Source: a virus
Length of the DNA stretch: 21,515 nt
Virus record (IMG/VR): IMGVR_UViG_3300003894_000032
Coordinates: 1 to 21,515 of that record
Reading direction: 5' to 3' (one strand)
Made by a program: the position numbers and the translations under genes. The number at the start of each line of letters is the position of its first letter. Positions within the stretch are counted from its first letter, which is position 1. Positions 5,046 to 13,350 of this stretch are shown here, piece by piece. The notes beneath the pieces are model-generated. The model was given only the letters and a program-made list of their open reading frames with translations. It made no database searches and was not told where the DNA came from.

Positions 5046-6613
5046 TGAGTGATTCAGCTTTAATAAAACATCTTAAATCATTGGATGACTCACTCCGCGA
5101 AAAATTTTTTGCATCGTTGGTTGAGGAGGAGCGCGTAGCATTGCAAAAAGTTTTGAAGGACAGAGAGGTGGTGGAGAAAGCTGAAACGTCGTTGCGGGAG
5201 TTTATACCGCAGGCGTGGGCCATGGCTGATCCCAGTAAGTTCAAGGGTGGTTATCATATTGATGCGTTGTGCGATCATTTGCAAGCTGTGGTAAACGGTG
5301 GGATAAAGCGTTTGATAATAAATATACCGCCGAGGCACATGAAGTCCTTGGCGGTGGCAGTTCATTTCCCTGCGTGGACATGGATTAACCATCCAAAGAT
5401 ACGTTTTTTGTTTTCGAGTTACTCTGAGAAGTTGAGCATGAGGGATAGCGTTAAGTGCCGTAGGATACTGACCAGTGGATGGTATAGAGCGAATTGGGGA
5501 GACAGGTTTTCACTGGCGTACGATCAGAACCAGAAGTTGAGATACGAGAATGACAAGGGCGGGTATCGGTTGGCCACGTCTGTAGATGGAGCCACAACTG
5601 GTGAGGGTGGCGATATCATCGTGGTGGACGATCCGCACAACGTGACCGAAACAGAGTCCGATACAAAGCGGAATGCAGTATTGGATTGGTGGGACGAGGC
5701 GATGTCCTCCAGGTTGAATGATATAGAGACAGGCGCATACATCATCGTGATGCAAAGGGTTCATGAGAACGATCTGGTGGGACATATCTTGGCCAAGAAC
5801 AATCATTGGGATCATTTGTGCTTGCCCGCGATGTTTGAGGATGACCATCCGACACCAAGTAAGACTGTGTTGGATTTCAAGGATCACAGGAAGGATGGAG
5901 ATCCATTATGGCCCGACAGATTTTCACCTGCGGCTTTGGAAGACCTTGCAGATAGCATGGGGCCGTACGCGTCTGCTGGTCAGTTACAACAACGACCTGC
6001 ACCCCGTGAAGGCGGGATGTTTAAGAGTGAGTATTTTGAAATTGTTGAGCATGGACCTGTGAAGCCAATGGCAGTGGTGAGGCATTGGGACTTGGCGGCC
6101 ACAAAGAAATTGAGGAACAATAAGCCAGCGTATACGGCGGGTGTGAAGGTCAGTTTGGATAACAGAGGTACGTTTTACATCGAACATATCGCTCGTTTCA
6201 GAAAGTCAGCAGAGCAAGTATTGCCAGAGGTGCAACGGATTGCATGGGAAGATGGAAAGAGAGTGATGATCAGTTTGCCACAAGATCCAGGTCAGGCAGG
6301 AAAATTTCAGGGACAGTATTATGTGAAAGAACTGGTTGGGTTCACAGCCCATGCACGTCCAGAGACAGGAGATAAGATCACACGTGCAGCACCCATTGCG
6401 TCGCAGGCAGAAGCAGGTAATATAAAAATTGTGAAGGGTGATTGGAATAAAGCGTTTTTGGACGAATTGCAACATTTTCCGAATGGTTCGTATAAGGATC
6501 AAGTGGATGCTTTATCCGGTGCTTTTGAAGATTTGTTTCCAAAGAAGAAACGGGGTACAATAACGGACTTGAAACAGGCTACGAGTATGACCAAAGTGAG
6601 CAAGTGGAGATAA
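5045..6613 (+). CDS. terL: Terminase large subunit
   Basis: The 522-residue product is a complete packaging motor. The ATPase part shows a Walker A-like loop PPRHMKS at 95-101, Walker B DIIVVDD at 190-196, and a coupling-type motif QRVHENDL at 237-244. The C-terminal RNase H-like nuclease part shows RHWDLAATKK at 346-355 (Asp349), SLPQDPGQAGK at 410-420 (Asp414) and DQVDALSGAFEDLF at 485-498, as expected for metal-binding acidic residues. ATP hydrolysis drives DNA into the prohead through the portal, and the nuclease cuts the concatemer. No good ribosome binding site precedes the ATG at 5045, where the region is occupied by the promoter of the antisense gene. The portal gene follows after 3 bp. 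Confidence 0.97.
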   Translation: MSDSALIKHLKSLDDSLREKFFASLVEEERVALQKVLKDREVVEKAETSLREFIPQAWAMADPSKFKGGYHIDALCDHLQAVVNGGIKRLIINIPPRHMKSLAVAVHFPAWTWINHPKIRFLFSSYSEKLSMRDSVKCRRILTSGWYRANWGDRFSLAYDQNQKLRYENDKGGYRLATSVDGATTGEGGDIIVVDDPHNVTETESDTKRNAVLDWWDEAMSSRLNDIETGAYIIVMQRVHENDLVGHILAKNNHWDHLCLPAMFEDDHPTPSKTVLDFKDHRKDGDPLWPDRFSPAALEDLADSMGPYASAGQLQQRPAPREGGMFKSEYFEIVEHGPVKPMAVVRHWDLAATKKLRNNKPAYTAGVKVSLDNRGTFYIEHIARFRKSAEQVLPEVQRIAWEDGKRVMISLPQDPGQAGKFQGQYYVKELVGFTAHARPETGDKITRAAPIASQAEAGNIKIVKGDWNKAFLDELQHFPNGSYKDQVDALSGAFEDLFPKKKRGTITDLKQATSMTKVSKWR

Positions 6614-6616
6614 AAT

Positions 6617-7987
6617 ATGAATGATCAGGTAGCAGACGTATCCAAGGGAGACGGTACAGCTCCAATGAAGGCCATGGGATTTTCTGGTTTGAAGCACGAC
6701 TCTGGTTATGTACGTGAAGAGTTTTTGCAGAAGTTGCAGGGCGAGAGAGGTATAAAAGTTTACAAAGAGATGGCTGATAACGATCCAGTCATTGGTGCTA
6801 TTTTATATACAGTTAGTACACTGTTGCAGGGTGTCACATGGTCGATCGAACCAGACGATGAGCATAATGCAGAGGATGTTGCGGCAGCAGAGTTTGTAGA
6901 TAGTTGTGCCGAGGACATGGACTTCACGATGGATGAGTTTATTGACGAGGTGTTGTCGATGCTGGTGTATGGGTGGTCATTTTTCGAAAAGATTTTTAAA
7001 GTACGTTTGGGAGATAAAGGCAAGGTTCCAAGTAAATTTGATGACGGTAAGATTGGGTGGAAAAGATTTGGAATACGTTCGCAGGACACATTGAGGCGGT
7101 GGGTGTTCAATGATGAAGGCGATGTACTAGCGATGGTACAGGGACCGTCGTATAACATGGGGTATACGTCCTCCAAGAATTATGATGAAGTGACAATTCC
7201 AATGGATAAAGGATTGTTGTTTCGTACGCGAGCGTTTAAGAACAATCCAGAAGGTCGGAGCATTTTAAGAAATGCTTATAGGCCTTGGTATTTTAAAACG
7301 AATATTGAGTCCATCGAGGCCATTGGAATCGAGCGGGACTTAGCGGGGTTGCCGGTGGTGTGGGTTCCCCAGGAGCTGTTGGCAGAAGGGGCATCAACAG
7401 AGGAGCAACAGGTTCTGACAAGTTTGAAGGACATGATAAAGAATATTCGTAATGATGAGCAGGCAGGAGTGGTCATGCCCAATATATACGATGAGAGCGG
7501 AAATCCACTGTATAAGTTGGAGCTACTTACAACAGGCGGTCGAAAGGCATTTGATACGTCTAAGATAATCACGCGGTACGAGCAACGTATTGCGATGACG
7601 GCGTTAGCGGATTTCATGATGCTTGGTTTGGAAAAGTTTGGATCTTTTTCATTGGCATCGGAAAAAACGAATATGTTCACATCTGCGTTGGGAGCGATGT
7701 TGGAAAATATATCTTCAACGTTCACGAAACACGCCATACCTCAACTGCTGAGTTTGAACAATATGTCCGGTAAGGTACGATTGGTTCATGGTGATATTGA
7801 GGATAGACCACTGAGTGAGATCACGGAGTTTGTTTCTAAATTGTCAGGTGCAGGAGTTATTGTTCCAGACGAAGAGTTGGAAGAAGCTTTGCGTAAGTTG
7901 GCAGATTTGCCTAAGAAAGGTGGTTCAATTTCTCCTATAATTGGGGAGGAGGAAGGTGGACGAGAAGATGAGGATATGAATGAGTAA
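6617..7987 (+). CDS. Portal protein (DUF935/Mu gp29-like)
   Basis: The 456-residue product follows the large terminase directly and precedes a MuF-type head protein, the usual place of a portal gene. The N-terminal segment IKVYKEMADNDPVIGAILYTVSTLLQGVTWSIEP (about 36-69) and the later VDSCAEDMDFTMDEFIDEVLSMLVYGWSFFEKIFKVR are typical of the DUF935/Mu gp29-like portal family. Portal proteins form the twelve-part ring at one capsid vertex through which DNA passes. The C-terminus is acidic (GEEEGGREDEDMNE). GGAG precedes the start and the gene overlaps the next by 8 bp. Confidence 0.9.
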   Translation: MNDQVADVSKGDGTAPMKAMGFSGLKHDSGYVREEFLQKLQGERGIKVYKEMADNDPVIGAILYTVSTLLQGVTWSIEPDDEHNAEDVAAAEFVDSCAEDMDFTMDEFIDEVLSMLVYGWSFFEKIFKVRLGDKGKVPSKFDDGKIGWKRFGIRSQDTLRRWVFNDEGDVLAMVQGPSYNMGYTSSKNYDEVTIPMDKGLLFRTRAFKNNPEGRSILRNAYRPWYFKTNIESIEAIGIERDLAGLPVVWVPQELLAEGASTEEQQVLTSLKDMIKNIRNDEQAGVVMPNIYDESGNPLYKLELLTTGGRKAFDTSKIITRYEQRIAMTALADFMMLGLEKFGSFSLASEKTNMFTSALGAMLENISSTFTKHAIPQLLSLNNMSGKVRLVHGDIEDRPLSEITEFVSKLSGAGVIVPDEELEEALRKLADLPKKGGSISPIIGEEEGGREDEDMNE

Positions 7988-9137
7988 ACCCACTGGTCCC
8001 ATTGTTGCTGTGGCTGATAAAGAGATGCCCTTGATAAAGGGGAGACTTCTACGTGCTTTCAGAAGTTTACAGAAGGGAGTGACGATCAGAGGTATTATGG
8101 AGTCGTGGGTGCGAGGCGGTGATCAGGGGGTTATGAATTATATCCGTGTGGAGAGGTTAGAAAAAGCACTGAGTGGGTTGTTGAATATACCGTTCTATGC
8201 AGGGTACTTTGCAGAAAAAAGAAATTTAAAATTTCTATTAGGGATACAGAAAGCCGAGTTCAAAGATGAGTTGGGGTTCAATCTTAAATTTGATGGAAGT
8301 AATCCAGAAGTAGAGTCTTTCTTACAGGCAACGAATTTGGCGTTTGTAGGGAATGTAACGAATGCTACACGGGAGACAATACGAAGTACAATTTCAAGAG
8401 CATTTGTTGAAGGAGGCAATCCGAGATTACAGGCACGTCAGATACGCGATAGTATTGGAGTATTGTCACAGCACGAGCAAGCAATAAGAAATTTTAGATT
8501 GCAATTGACAGAGAGGTCGAATGCACCTGGTGGTCATGCAATGCGGCCTGCTCACTTACGTAGATTATTTGAGAGTGACAAGAGAAGTGTCAGGCAACAC
8601 ATGTTGAATGGAACATTTTCCCAGAAGCACATAGATGAAATGGTGGATGTGTACCAAGATAGATTGATTGATTATCGAGCTGAGATGATAACCCGAACAG
8701 AGACACTTAGAGCGGCCCATGCAGGTCAGCAGGCATTATGGAAACAGGCTACAGATGAGGGGTTGTTGCCAGATACTGCGAGACGCAAGTGGGTGTTCAC
8801 AAAAGATGAAAGAACTCGGGAGTCGCATAAAGCTATTCCGAAGTTAAATGCACACGGTGTAAAGGTTGGAGAGGCTTTCAAAACATCATTTGGGCCTGTG
8901 TTCCATCCACCTGCTGGACCGAATTGCAGGTGTACTGTGGTGCTTGATCCAGATGCTGGAGAGAAAGAAGTGATTGGTTCCTCGTCGCCAAATACAATTA
9001 CATTGGAAGAAACTGTAAGGCCCATAGTATTTGATCAACAGGTCAGGACACCCGCAATTGTGGCTGGTGCATTGGCGACAGAAGTGGTTGTTTCTGCAAT
9101 CGCAGAGGAAGTTGTGTTTGAGGAGAATATTCTATAG
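7980..9137 (+). CDS. MuF-like head morphogenesis protein
   Basis: The 385-residue product has a helical N-terminal two-thirds and a C-terminal MuF/SPP1 gp7-type domain. This includes ITRTETLRAAHAGQQALWKQA from residue 237, the segment RRKWVFTKDERTRESHKA at 268-284, and the cysteine-bearing end HPPAGPNCRCTVVLDP at 309-324. Such minor head proteins associate with the portal and are packaged in small numbers. The last 45 residues (IVFDQQVRTPAIVAGALATEVVVSAIAEEVVFEENIL) are hydrophobic and acidic and look like an added tail. The gene overlaps the portal gene by 8 bp. Its stop codon lies inside the 5' arm of the terminator-like hairpin at 9134-9173. Confidence 0.9.
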   Translation: MSKPTGPIVAVADKEMPLIKGRLLRAFRSLQKGVTIRGIMESWVRGGDQGVMNYIRVERLEKALSGLLNIPFYAGYFAEKRNLKFLLGIQKAEFKDELGFNLKFDGSNPEVESFLQATNLAFVGNVTNATRETIRSTISRAFVEGGNPRLQARQIRDSIGVLSQHEQAIRNFRLQLTERSNAPGGHAMRPAHLRRLFESDKRSVRQHMLNGTFSQKHIDEMVDVYQDRLIDYRAEMITRTETLRAAHAGQQALWKQATDEGLLPDTARRKWVFTKDERTRESHKAIPKLNAHGVKVGEAFKTSFGPVFHPPAGPNCRCTVVLDPDAGEKEVIGSSSPNTITLEETVRPIVFDQQVRTPAIVAGALATEVVVSAIAEEVVFEENIL

Positions 9138-9173
9138 ATTTACATTAATTGTAAAAGTAAATCTATCTTTTTT
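9134..9173 (+). terminator. Hairpin with T tract between head genes; solitary copy of the 42-bp array unit
   Basis: ATAGATTTAC (9134-9143) pairs perfectly with GTAAATCTAT (9157-9166) around a 13-nt loop and is followed by CTTTTTTT. This has the shape of an intrinsic terminator on the plus strand, although the stem has few G-C pairs. The arms are the same words, at the same 22-bp spacing, as in the array at 570-853. It lies after the MuF gene and before the protease gene, so it probably reduces rather than ends transcription of the downstream structural genes. Confidence 0.65.
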
Positions 9174-9211
9174 TAGTTTTTATGTGTAGGATAATACGCA
9201 GGAGGATGTTT

Positions 9212-9604
9212 ATGTCTGAATTTAGTTTTGATGCCAAGATTCAAAAGCTTGATGAAGAACGACAGTTGTGTTTTGGATGGTTCAGTGTCGTTGAGGATAG
9301 CAATGGTGTTGTGGAGGATCATGAAGGAGACATCATTAAGTCCGAGGACTTGGAAGAAGCGGCATATCAGTTCGTGATTGATGCTCGTATTGCTGGTGAA
9401 AACCATCTTCGTAAAGGTGTGGGCGTACTTGTTGAGTCCATGATGTTCACCAAAGAGAAGCAAGAGATGTTGGGGATTGATCTTCAGAAAGTAGGTTGGT
9501 GGGGTGGTTTTAAAATTACGGATGAAGATGTGTGGGCAAAAGTGAAGTCTGGCGAGTTCCAATCATTCAGTATTGGTGGTCGCGGTGATAGGGAGGAAAT
9601 TTAA
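9212..9604 (+). CDS. XkdF-like prohead protease
   Basis: The start is placed at the ATG at 9212, six bases after GGAGG (9201-9205), rather than at ATGs further upstream; the product then has 130 residues. It matches the XkdF-type phage serine protease pattern: QLCFGWFSVVEDSNGVVEDHEGDIIKSEDLEEAAYQFVIDAR, then a GENHLRKGVGVLVESMMFTKEK block that includes the conserved His and Glu-Ser, and WWGGFKITDEDVWAKVKSGEFQSFSIGG. This family is thought to act as the maturation protease of the prohead, cutting scaffold and sometimes capsid protein. The end overlaps the scaffold gene start (TAATG), a common protease-scaffold arrangement. Confidence 0.88.
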   Translation: MSEFSFDAKIQKLDEERQLCFGWFSVVEDSNGVVEDHEGDIIKSEDLEEAAYQFVIDARIAGENHLRKGVGVLVESMMFTKEKQEMLGIDLQKVGWWGGFKITDEDVWAKVKSGEFQSFSIGGRGDREEI

Positions 9605-10512
9605 TGGCCACAAAGAAAAATAAGAAAAAGTCTTTGCTGACAAATCTGAGCGTACAGGAAGTTTCGTTCTGTCGTAAGGGGATGAATCCTGGAGCTAAAG
9701 TGGCGTTGTTCAAAAGTGAAGATGTGGATAGAGAGTTTTTAGTGAAGGAAAGTATAAAACAGTTTAGTGAAGCGACTCAGAATCTTATAGAGCCGCTTGC
9801 TAAAACCAAAGACGCAATGAGCGTTACAAAACAAGAACAGGAGTTCAAAGGTATGAACGAGAAAGAACTGAAGGAATTGATTTCCAAAATGAAGTTGGAT
9901 GACGCTACGTCTGCCGCACTTGTTGGGATGCACACGCAAACCGCAGAAGCGGTAGAAATGTCTAAGTCCCTGCAAGAGAAACTGGATGCTTCTGAAAAGG
10001 AAATTGGGAAGCTGAAAGAAGCGTTGAAAGAAGGAGCAGTAGAAAAAGAGGATGAGGCGGTTGCCAAGGCTAAAGCTGATGGTGCAAGCGAAGAAATTTT
10101 GAAAATTCTTTCTGCACAGAGCGAAGAGATAAACAAGATGAAAGAGCAAAATGCTCGTCGTGAGTTCATCTCCAAGGCGGTTCCTCTTGAGCAAGCCGGT
10201 CTGGGCAAGAAAGAAGATCTTGGTGAGATTTTGAGGAAGGCTGATGCAACCGATGTCGAGTTTGGTAAGGCGTTGTTGGAAACATTAAGTAAAGCGGCCA
10301 AGGTTGTGAAGGAGAGTGATCTCCTGAAGCAGGTGGGTAACGAGGGTAGTAATGATGATTCAGGATCGGATTCTATCATCAGCAAGGTAAGAGCGGGTGC
10401 TGCTGAGCTGCGCAAAAGTGATCCGAACATGACTGCCGAACAAGCAGAATCAAACTTCCTGTTGAACAATCCTGAACTTTACGAAGAGTATGTTCAATCA
10501 GGGAAAAAATAA
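9604..10512 (+). CDS. Scaffolding protein (XkdF-associated)
   Basis: The 302-residue product starts with a basic end and the block LTNLSVQEVSFCRKGMNPGAKVALFK (about 12-37), a motif found at the junction of XkdF proteases and their scaffolds. The rest is highly charged, lacks large hydrophobic cores and is rich in heptad-like helix (KSLQEKLDASEKEIGKLKEALKEGAVEKEDEAVAKAKA, about 120-158), as expected for a scaffold that fills the prohead and is later removed. A glycine/serine/aspartate-rich linker (NEGSNDDSGSDS) precedes a C-terminal helical part that may bind capsid protein. It starts within the stop of the protease gene. Confidence 0.8.
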   Translation: MATKKNKKKSLLTNLSVQEVSFCRKGMNPGAKVALFKSEDVDREFLVKESIKQFSEATQNLIEPLAKTKDAMSVTKQEQEFKGMNEKELKELISKMKLDDATSAALVGMHTQTAEAVEMSKSLQEKLDASEKEIGKLKEALKEGAVEKEDEAVAKAKADGASEEILKILSAQSEEINKMKEQNARREFISKAVPLEQAGLGKKEDLGEILRKADATDVEFGKALLETLSKAAKVVKESDLLKQVGNEGSNDDSGSDSIISKVRAGAAELRKSDPNMTAEQAESNFLLNNPELYEEYVQSGKK

Positions 10513-10562
10513 GTGAGCGTTGATTTTTTTTTTATTAAAACAGTTTTTTGGAGGTTTTTATT

Positions 10563-10937
10563 ATGGCACATGTGGAGAATGTTAGTTATTTCACGCGGCC
10601 TGCTGCGGCTGATCTCTCTGCAAAGCAGTATTTTTTCATGCAGATTGATAGTAGCGGTAATGTGAATGTTTCAGGTGATGGTGGTGTAGCTGACGGTGTG
10701 CTGGCCAATAAACCATCAGCATCCGGTCGAGCGGCAACATTAGCTATGAACGGGATTATGAAGGTGGAATTGGGCGGTACAGTGACCGCAGGGGATGACG
10801 TAGCGAGTGACAGTGCTGGTAAGGCTGTAGTTGCAACGACAGGCGATGTAAAACTGGGTACGTGCGTTGTAGGTGGAGCAAGCGGGTCAGTTGGAAGCAT
10901 TCGTCTGGCGTTGGAGAACAGAGAAGCTCTGGCTTAA
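10563..10937 (+). CDS. Capsid decoration protein (DUF2190-like)
   Basis: The start is set at the ATG at 10563, eight bases after GGAGG; a TTG at 10548 upstream is not needed. The 124-residue product has the pattern of small head-decoration proteins: KQYFFMQIDSSGNVNVSGDGGVADGVLANKPSASGRAATLAMNGIMKVELGGTVTAGDDVASDSAGKAVVATTG, with repeated glycine turns and short strands. Such proteins bind the outside of the expanded capsid and stabilise it. It lies between scaffold and major capsid genes. A run of ten T (10524-10533) stands upstream without a convincing stem. Confidence 0.8.
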   Translation: MAHVENVSYFTRPAAADLSAKQYFFMQIDSSGNVNVSGDGGVADGVLANKPSASGRAATLAMNGIMKVELGGTVTAGDDVASDSAGKAVVATTGDVKLGTCVVGGASGSVGSIRLALENREALA

Positions 10938-10978
10938 TTTTTTATTTTATTTTTAATTTATTGTAATGGAGGTAAACT

Positions 10979-11968
10979 ATGCCGTTGCCAGCAGAAAGTG
11001 ATGTGCATGTAAATGGGCCGTTGACAAATATGTCAGTTGCCTATATTCAAAATGCGAGTAATTTTATTGCGTCAAGAGTATTTCCAAATATTCCTGTCAC
11101 AAAGCAGAGTGATGCGTATTACTCGTACGATAGAGGTTATTTTAATAAGGACGAAGCAGCCGTTCGTGCGCCTAGTACGGAGAGTAAAGGTGGCGGGTAC
11201 GCCATCGACGCTAACAGTAGCTACTACTGTAAAGTGTATGCTTTTCACAAAGACATTGACGATCAAGTTCGTTCGAATGCTGATTCTGTACTTCAATTGG
11301 ATCGAGAAGCCACAGAATACGTAACGAAAAAGATGTTGATCAGAAAAGAAAAAGACTGGGCAACATCTTATTTTGCAACGGGTATTTGGACGACTGATAT
11401 TGCAGGAGTATCAGGTACACCTACGACCGGTGAAGCTAAGCAGTGGAACGATGCGGCTTCTACGCCTATCGAGGATGTAACAGCCGGTAAGACGGTGGTC
11501 ATGCAGTCAACTGGATTTGATCCAAATACACTCGTTATTGGGCGAGAAGTTTGGGATCAGTTGAAAAATCATCCTGATATCATTGATCGAGTTAAAGCTG
11601 GTCAGACACCGAATGGGCCTGCAATGGGGCTATTGCAATCCGTTGCGATGATCATGGAATTGGAAAGAATCCTTGTCATGCAGTCCATTGAGAATACCGC
11701 AGAGGAGGGTGCGACGAACTCTCATGCTTTCATCGGTGGCAAAAAGGCGTTGCTGTGCTATTCTGCTCCAACTCCTGGAATCATGACACCATCTGCGGGA
11801 TACACCTTTTCATGGGCAGGTATGAACGGTGCAGGTAACGATGGTATGCGAATTAAACGATTTCGCAGAGAGGCGATTGAATCAGATCGTGTAGAAGGAC
11901 AAATGGCTTTTGATCAGAAGTTGATTTCTGCTGATCTTGGTTATTTTTTCAACGATATCGTTGCATAA
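10979..11968 (+). CDS. Major capsid protein
   Basis: The 329-residue product follows scaffold and decoration genes and precedes connector genes, the usual place of the HK97-fold major capsid protein. It has the N-terminal segment IQNASNFIASRVFPNIPVTKQSDAYYSYDRGYF, the central AYAFHKDIDDQVRSNA-type spine helix region, DREATEYVTKKMLIRKEKDWATSYFATGIW, and a C-terminal region that aligns in kind with capsid P-domain strands (PNTLVIGREVWDQLKNHPDIIDRVK). TGGAGG precedes the start at good spacing, consistent with strong expression. The fold is inferred from family pattern and position, not from structure. Confidence 0.88.
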   Translation: MPLPAESDVHVNGPLTNMSVAYIQNASNFIASRVFPNIPVTKQSDAYYSYDRGYFNKDEAAVRAPSTESKGGGYAIDANSSYYCKVYAFHKDIDDQVRSNADSVLQLDREATEYVTKKMLIRKEKDWATSYFATGIWTTDIAGVSGTPTTGEAKQWNDAASTPIEDVTAGKTVVMQSTGFDPNTLVIGREVWDQLKNHPDIIDRVKAGQTPNGPAMGLLQSVAMIMELERILVMQSIENTAEEGATNSHAFIGGKKALLCYSAPTPGIMTPSAGYTFSWAGMNGAGNDGMRIKRFRREAIESDRVEGQMAFDQKLISADLGYFFNDIVA

Positions 11969-11989
11969 TAATCCAATGCGGAGATAGTA

Positions 11990-12325
11990 ATGGTAACTGC
12001 GAACATAATTGATACCCGTGAAACAGTAGTGGCTAGAAGGCCATTCTGTTTCGACGGGGTGCAGTATAACAGGGATGATGAGTTTCCTTGGTTGGATATT
12101 GGTGCTGAAGAGAGGCGTGTGCATCAATTGTTCGATCAGGGTTATTTAATTCCCAAACGGATGCGTATGGATACGCTCGGTACAAAAGAACCATGGGAAG
12201 ATGCTAGTTTAACTGGTAGAGCATTATGGCAAGCTACAGTTAAACGAGCGCAAGAATTAGGTGTCCCATCCAAAGGAGGAACTTCCGTTGTTACCGAGCG
12301 TATCAAAGAACATTTGGCTAAATGA
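11990..12325 (+). CDS. Small virion-region protein with a SAP-like C-terminus
   Basis: The 111-residue product has an N-terminal part with aromatic and acidic residues (FCFDGVQYNRDDEFPWLDIGAEERRVHQLFDQGYLIP) that resembles small post-capsid phage proteins. Its C-terminal helix-turn-helix-like part, WQATVKRAQELGVPSKGGTSVVTERIKEHL, resembles a SAP or HeH-type motif. These motifs can bind nucleic acid; the function in the phage is unknown. CGGAG precedes the ATG. The last coding bases carry the perfect ribosome binding site AAAGGAGG for the next gene, whose TTG start lies inside this one. Confidence 0.7.
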   Translation: MVTANIIDTRETVVARRPFCFDGVQYNRDDEFPWLDIGAEERRVHQLFDQGYLIPKRMRMDTLGTKEPWEDASLTGRALWQATVKRAQELGVPSKGGTSVVTERIKEHLAK

Positions 12326-12911
12326 TACGGTTTTTATAATAGGTGGTGGGCCAAGTTTAGCTGGAGTTGATCTACAAAGGTTGCAGGGGAAGGGAGTATT
12401 GTTAGCGGTAAACGAAGCGTATAATAAGATACCGTATTGTAATGCGCTGTTCACCTGTGACCGTTTGTGGTTCCGCCATAATGTAAAAACTTTTGATAGT
12501 CGTCCAGATGTTTTAAAATTTGTAGCGTTGCCCAAAGATATGGTGATACCTGAGTTCTCTGGGACGTTATTGGAGCGGAGTAGGGAAGACGGTTTGAGCT
12601 ACGATCCGAGTTCAATACGTATTAATGGCAATTCAGGTTTTGGTGCATTGAATTTAGCGGTGCTTGCGGGTGCAAAACGGATAGTGTTGTTGGGTTTTGA
12701 TTTAAAACCAACAGCGAGTGTAACGCACTGGCATGGTGGGTATATCTGGTTTGACAAGCGCAATGAAACAGGGATGTATCCCCGTTGGATAAGGGCGTTT
12801 GAAACAGTCTCCAAAGAACTGTATGATATGGGGGTGAATGTTTTGAACATCAACAAGGATAGTGCAATTCGTTGTTTTGATTTCATCGACTTTGAGGATT
12901 TGTGTAAATGA
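12288..12911 (+). CDS. DUF115-like Rossmann protein, glycan-related (copy A)
   Basis: Translation is placed at the TTG at 12288, eight bases after the perfect AAAGGAGG (12272-12279), rather than at a GTG at 12261 that has no such site. The 207-residue product has the nucleotide-binding-like GGGPSL at 19-24, LLAVNEAYNKIPYCNALF at 38-55, the motif NSGFGALNLAVLAGAKRIVLLGFDL at 115-139, and THWHGGY at 146-152. This is the pattern of phage proteins related to the DUF115 (MptE-like) family, often annotated as glycosyltransferase- or lipopolysaccharide-related. The reaction is not known for the phage forms. It is inserted between the gene after the capsid protein and the head-tail adaptor, and is a clear paralogue of the gene at 14526. 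Confidence 0.75.
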   Translation: MLPSVSKNIWLNDTVFIIGGGPSLAGVDLQRLQGKGVLLAVNEAYNKIPYCNALFTCDRLWFRHNVKTFDSRPDVLKFVALPKDMVIPEFSGTLLERSREDGLSYDPSSIRINGNSGFGALNLAVLAGAKRIVLLGFDLKPTASVTHWHGGYIWFDKRNETGMYPRWIRAFETVSKELYDMGVNVLNINKDSAIRCFDFIDFEDLCK

Positions 12912-13348
12912 CCTGGACATATAGTGGTGATCCATCTGCCAATAACCGTGATGAAATACGATTCATGGTAGGCGATACAGATACTAATGATCAGTTGGTT
13001 ACAGATGAGGAAATTGCCTACGCAATTGCTGAAGAGGATAACAACTTGCTCGCTGCAAGTAGAATAGCAAATGCGATTGCCGCACAGTTTGCTCGTCGAA
13101 CGGATACCGAGGTTGGTGACTTAAGGAAGTGGTATAGTCAACGTTTCACTCAGTACACTGAACTGGCTAATAAGCTCAGACAACGGGGTGGACTGCTGTC
13201 ATCAGTACCGTATGTAGGCGGTATAAGCATCGACGATAAGCAGAGTGCAAAAGATGATTCAGATAGAGTCAAGCCCCGTTTTTCAAGAGGTCAGTTTTCA
13301 GATTTGGATAATAGCGAGTCACCTGAAAGATTATCTGCGGATATTTAA
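12908..13348 (+). CDS. Head-tail connector (adaptor) protein
   Basis: The 146-residue product begins MTWTYSGDPSANNRDEIRFMVGDTDTNDQLVTDEEIAYAIAEEDNNLLAASRIANAIAAQFARRTD. This matches the gp6-like head-tail adaptor pattern of a short helix with Arg-Asp-Glu, an acidic VTDEEI block and a long alanine-rich helix. The C-terminal helix (DLRKWYSQRFTQYTELANKLRQRGG) and flexible tail are usual. Adaptor rings sit below the portal. Its start overlaps the stop of the DUF115-like gene (ATGA). Confidence 0.85.
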   Translation: MTWTYSGDPSANNRDEIRFMVGDTDTNDQLVTDEEIAYAIAEEDNNLLAASRIANAIAAQFARRTDTEVGDLRKWYSQRFTQYTELANKLRQRGGLLSSVPYVGGISIDDKQSAKDDSDRVKPRFSRGQFSDLDNSESPERLSADI

Positions 13349-13350
13349 TC

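Noticed and set aside
7276-7737. 153-residue minus-strand reading frame opposite the portal gene
   Set aside because: Lies within the portal gene, has no start signal, and its sequence shows no domain pattern.
9182-9211. Earlier ATGs for the protease gene
   Set aside because: They lie upstream of or on the GGAGG site; the ATG at 9212 is correctly spaced and begins the conserved part.
9777-10469. 230-residue minus-strand reading frame opposite the scaffold gene
   Set aside because: Serine/alanine/phenylalanine-rich composition is what the complement of a charged coiled-coil gene gives; no ribosome binding site and no family-like pattern.
10496-10533. Terminator after the scaffold gene
   Set aside because: The ten-T run is preceded only by a 5-bp AATCA/TGATT stem with a loop of about 20 nt, too weak to call.
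12261-12287. GTG start for the first DUF115-like gene
   Set aside because: It has no ribosome binding site and lengthens the protein beyond its paralogue, whereas the TTG at 12288 has a perfect site.
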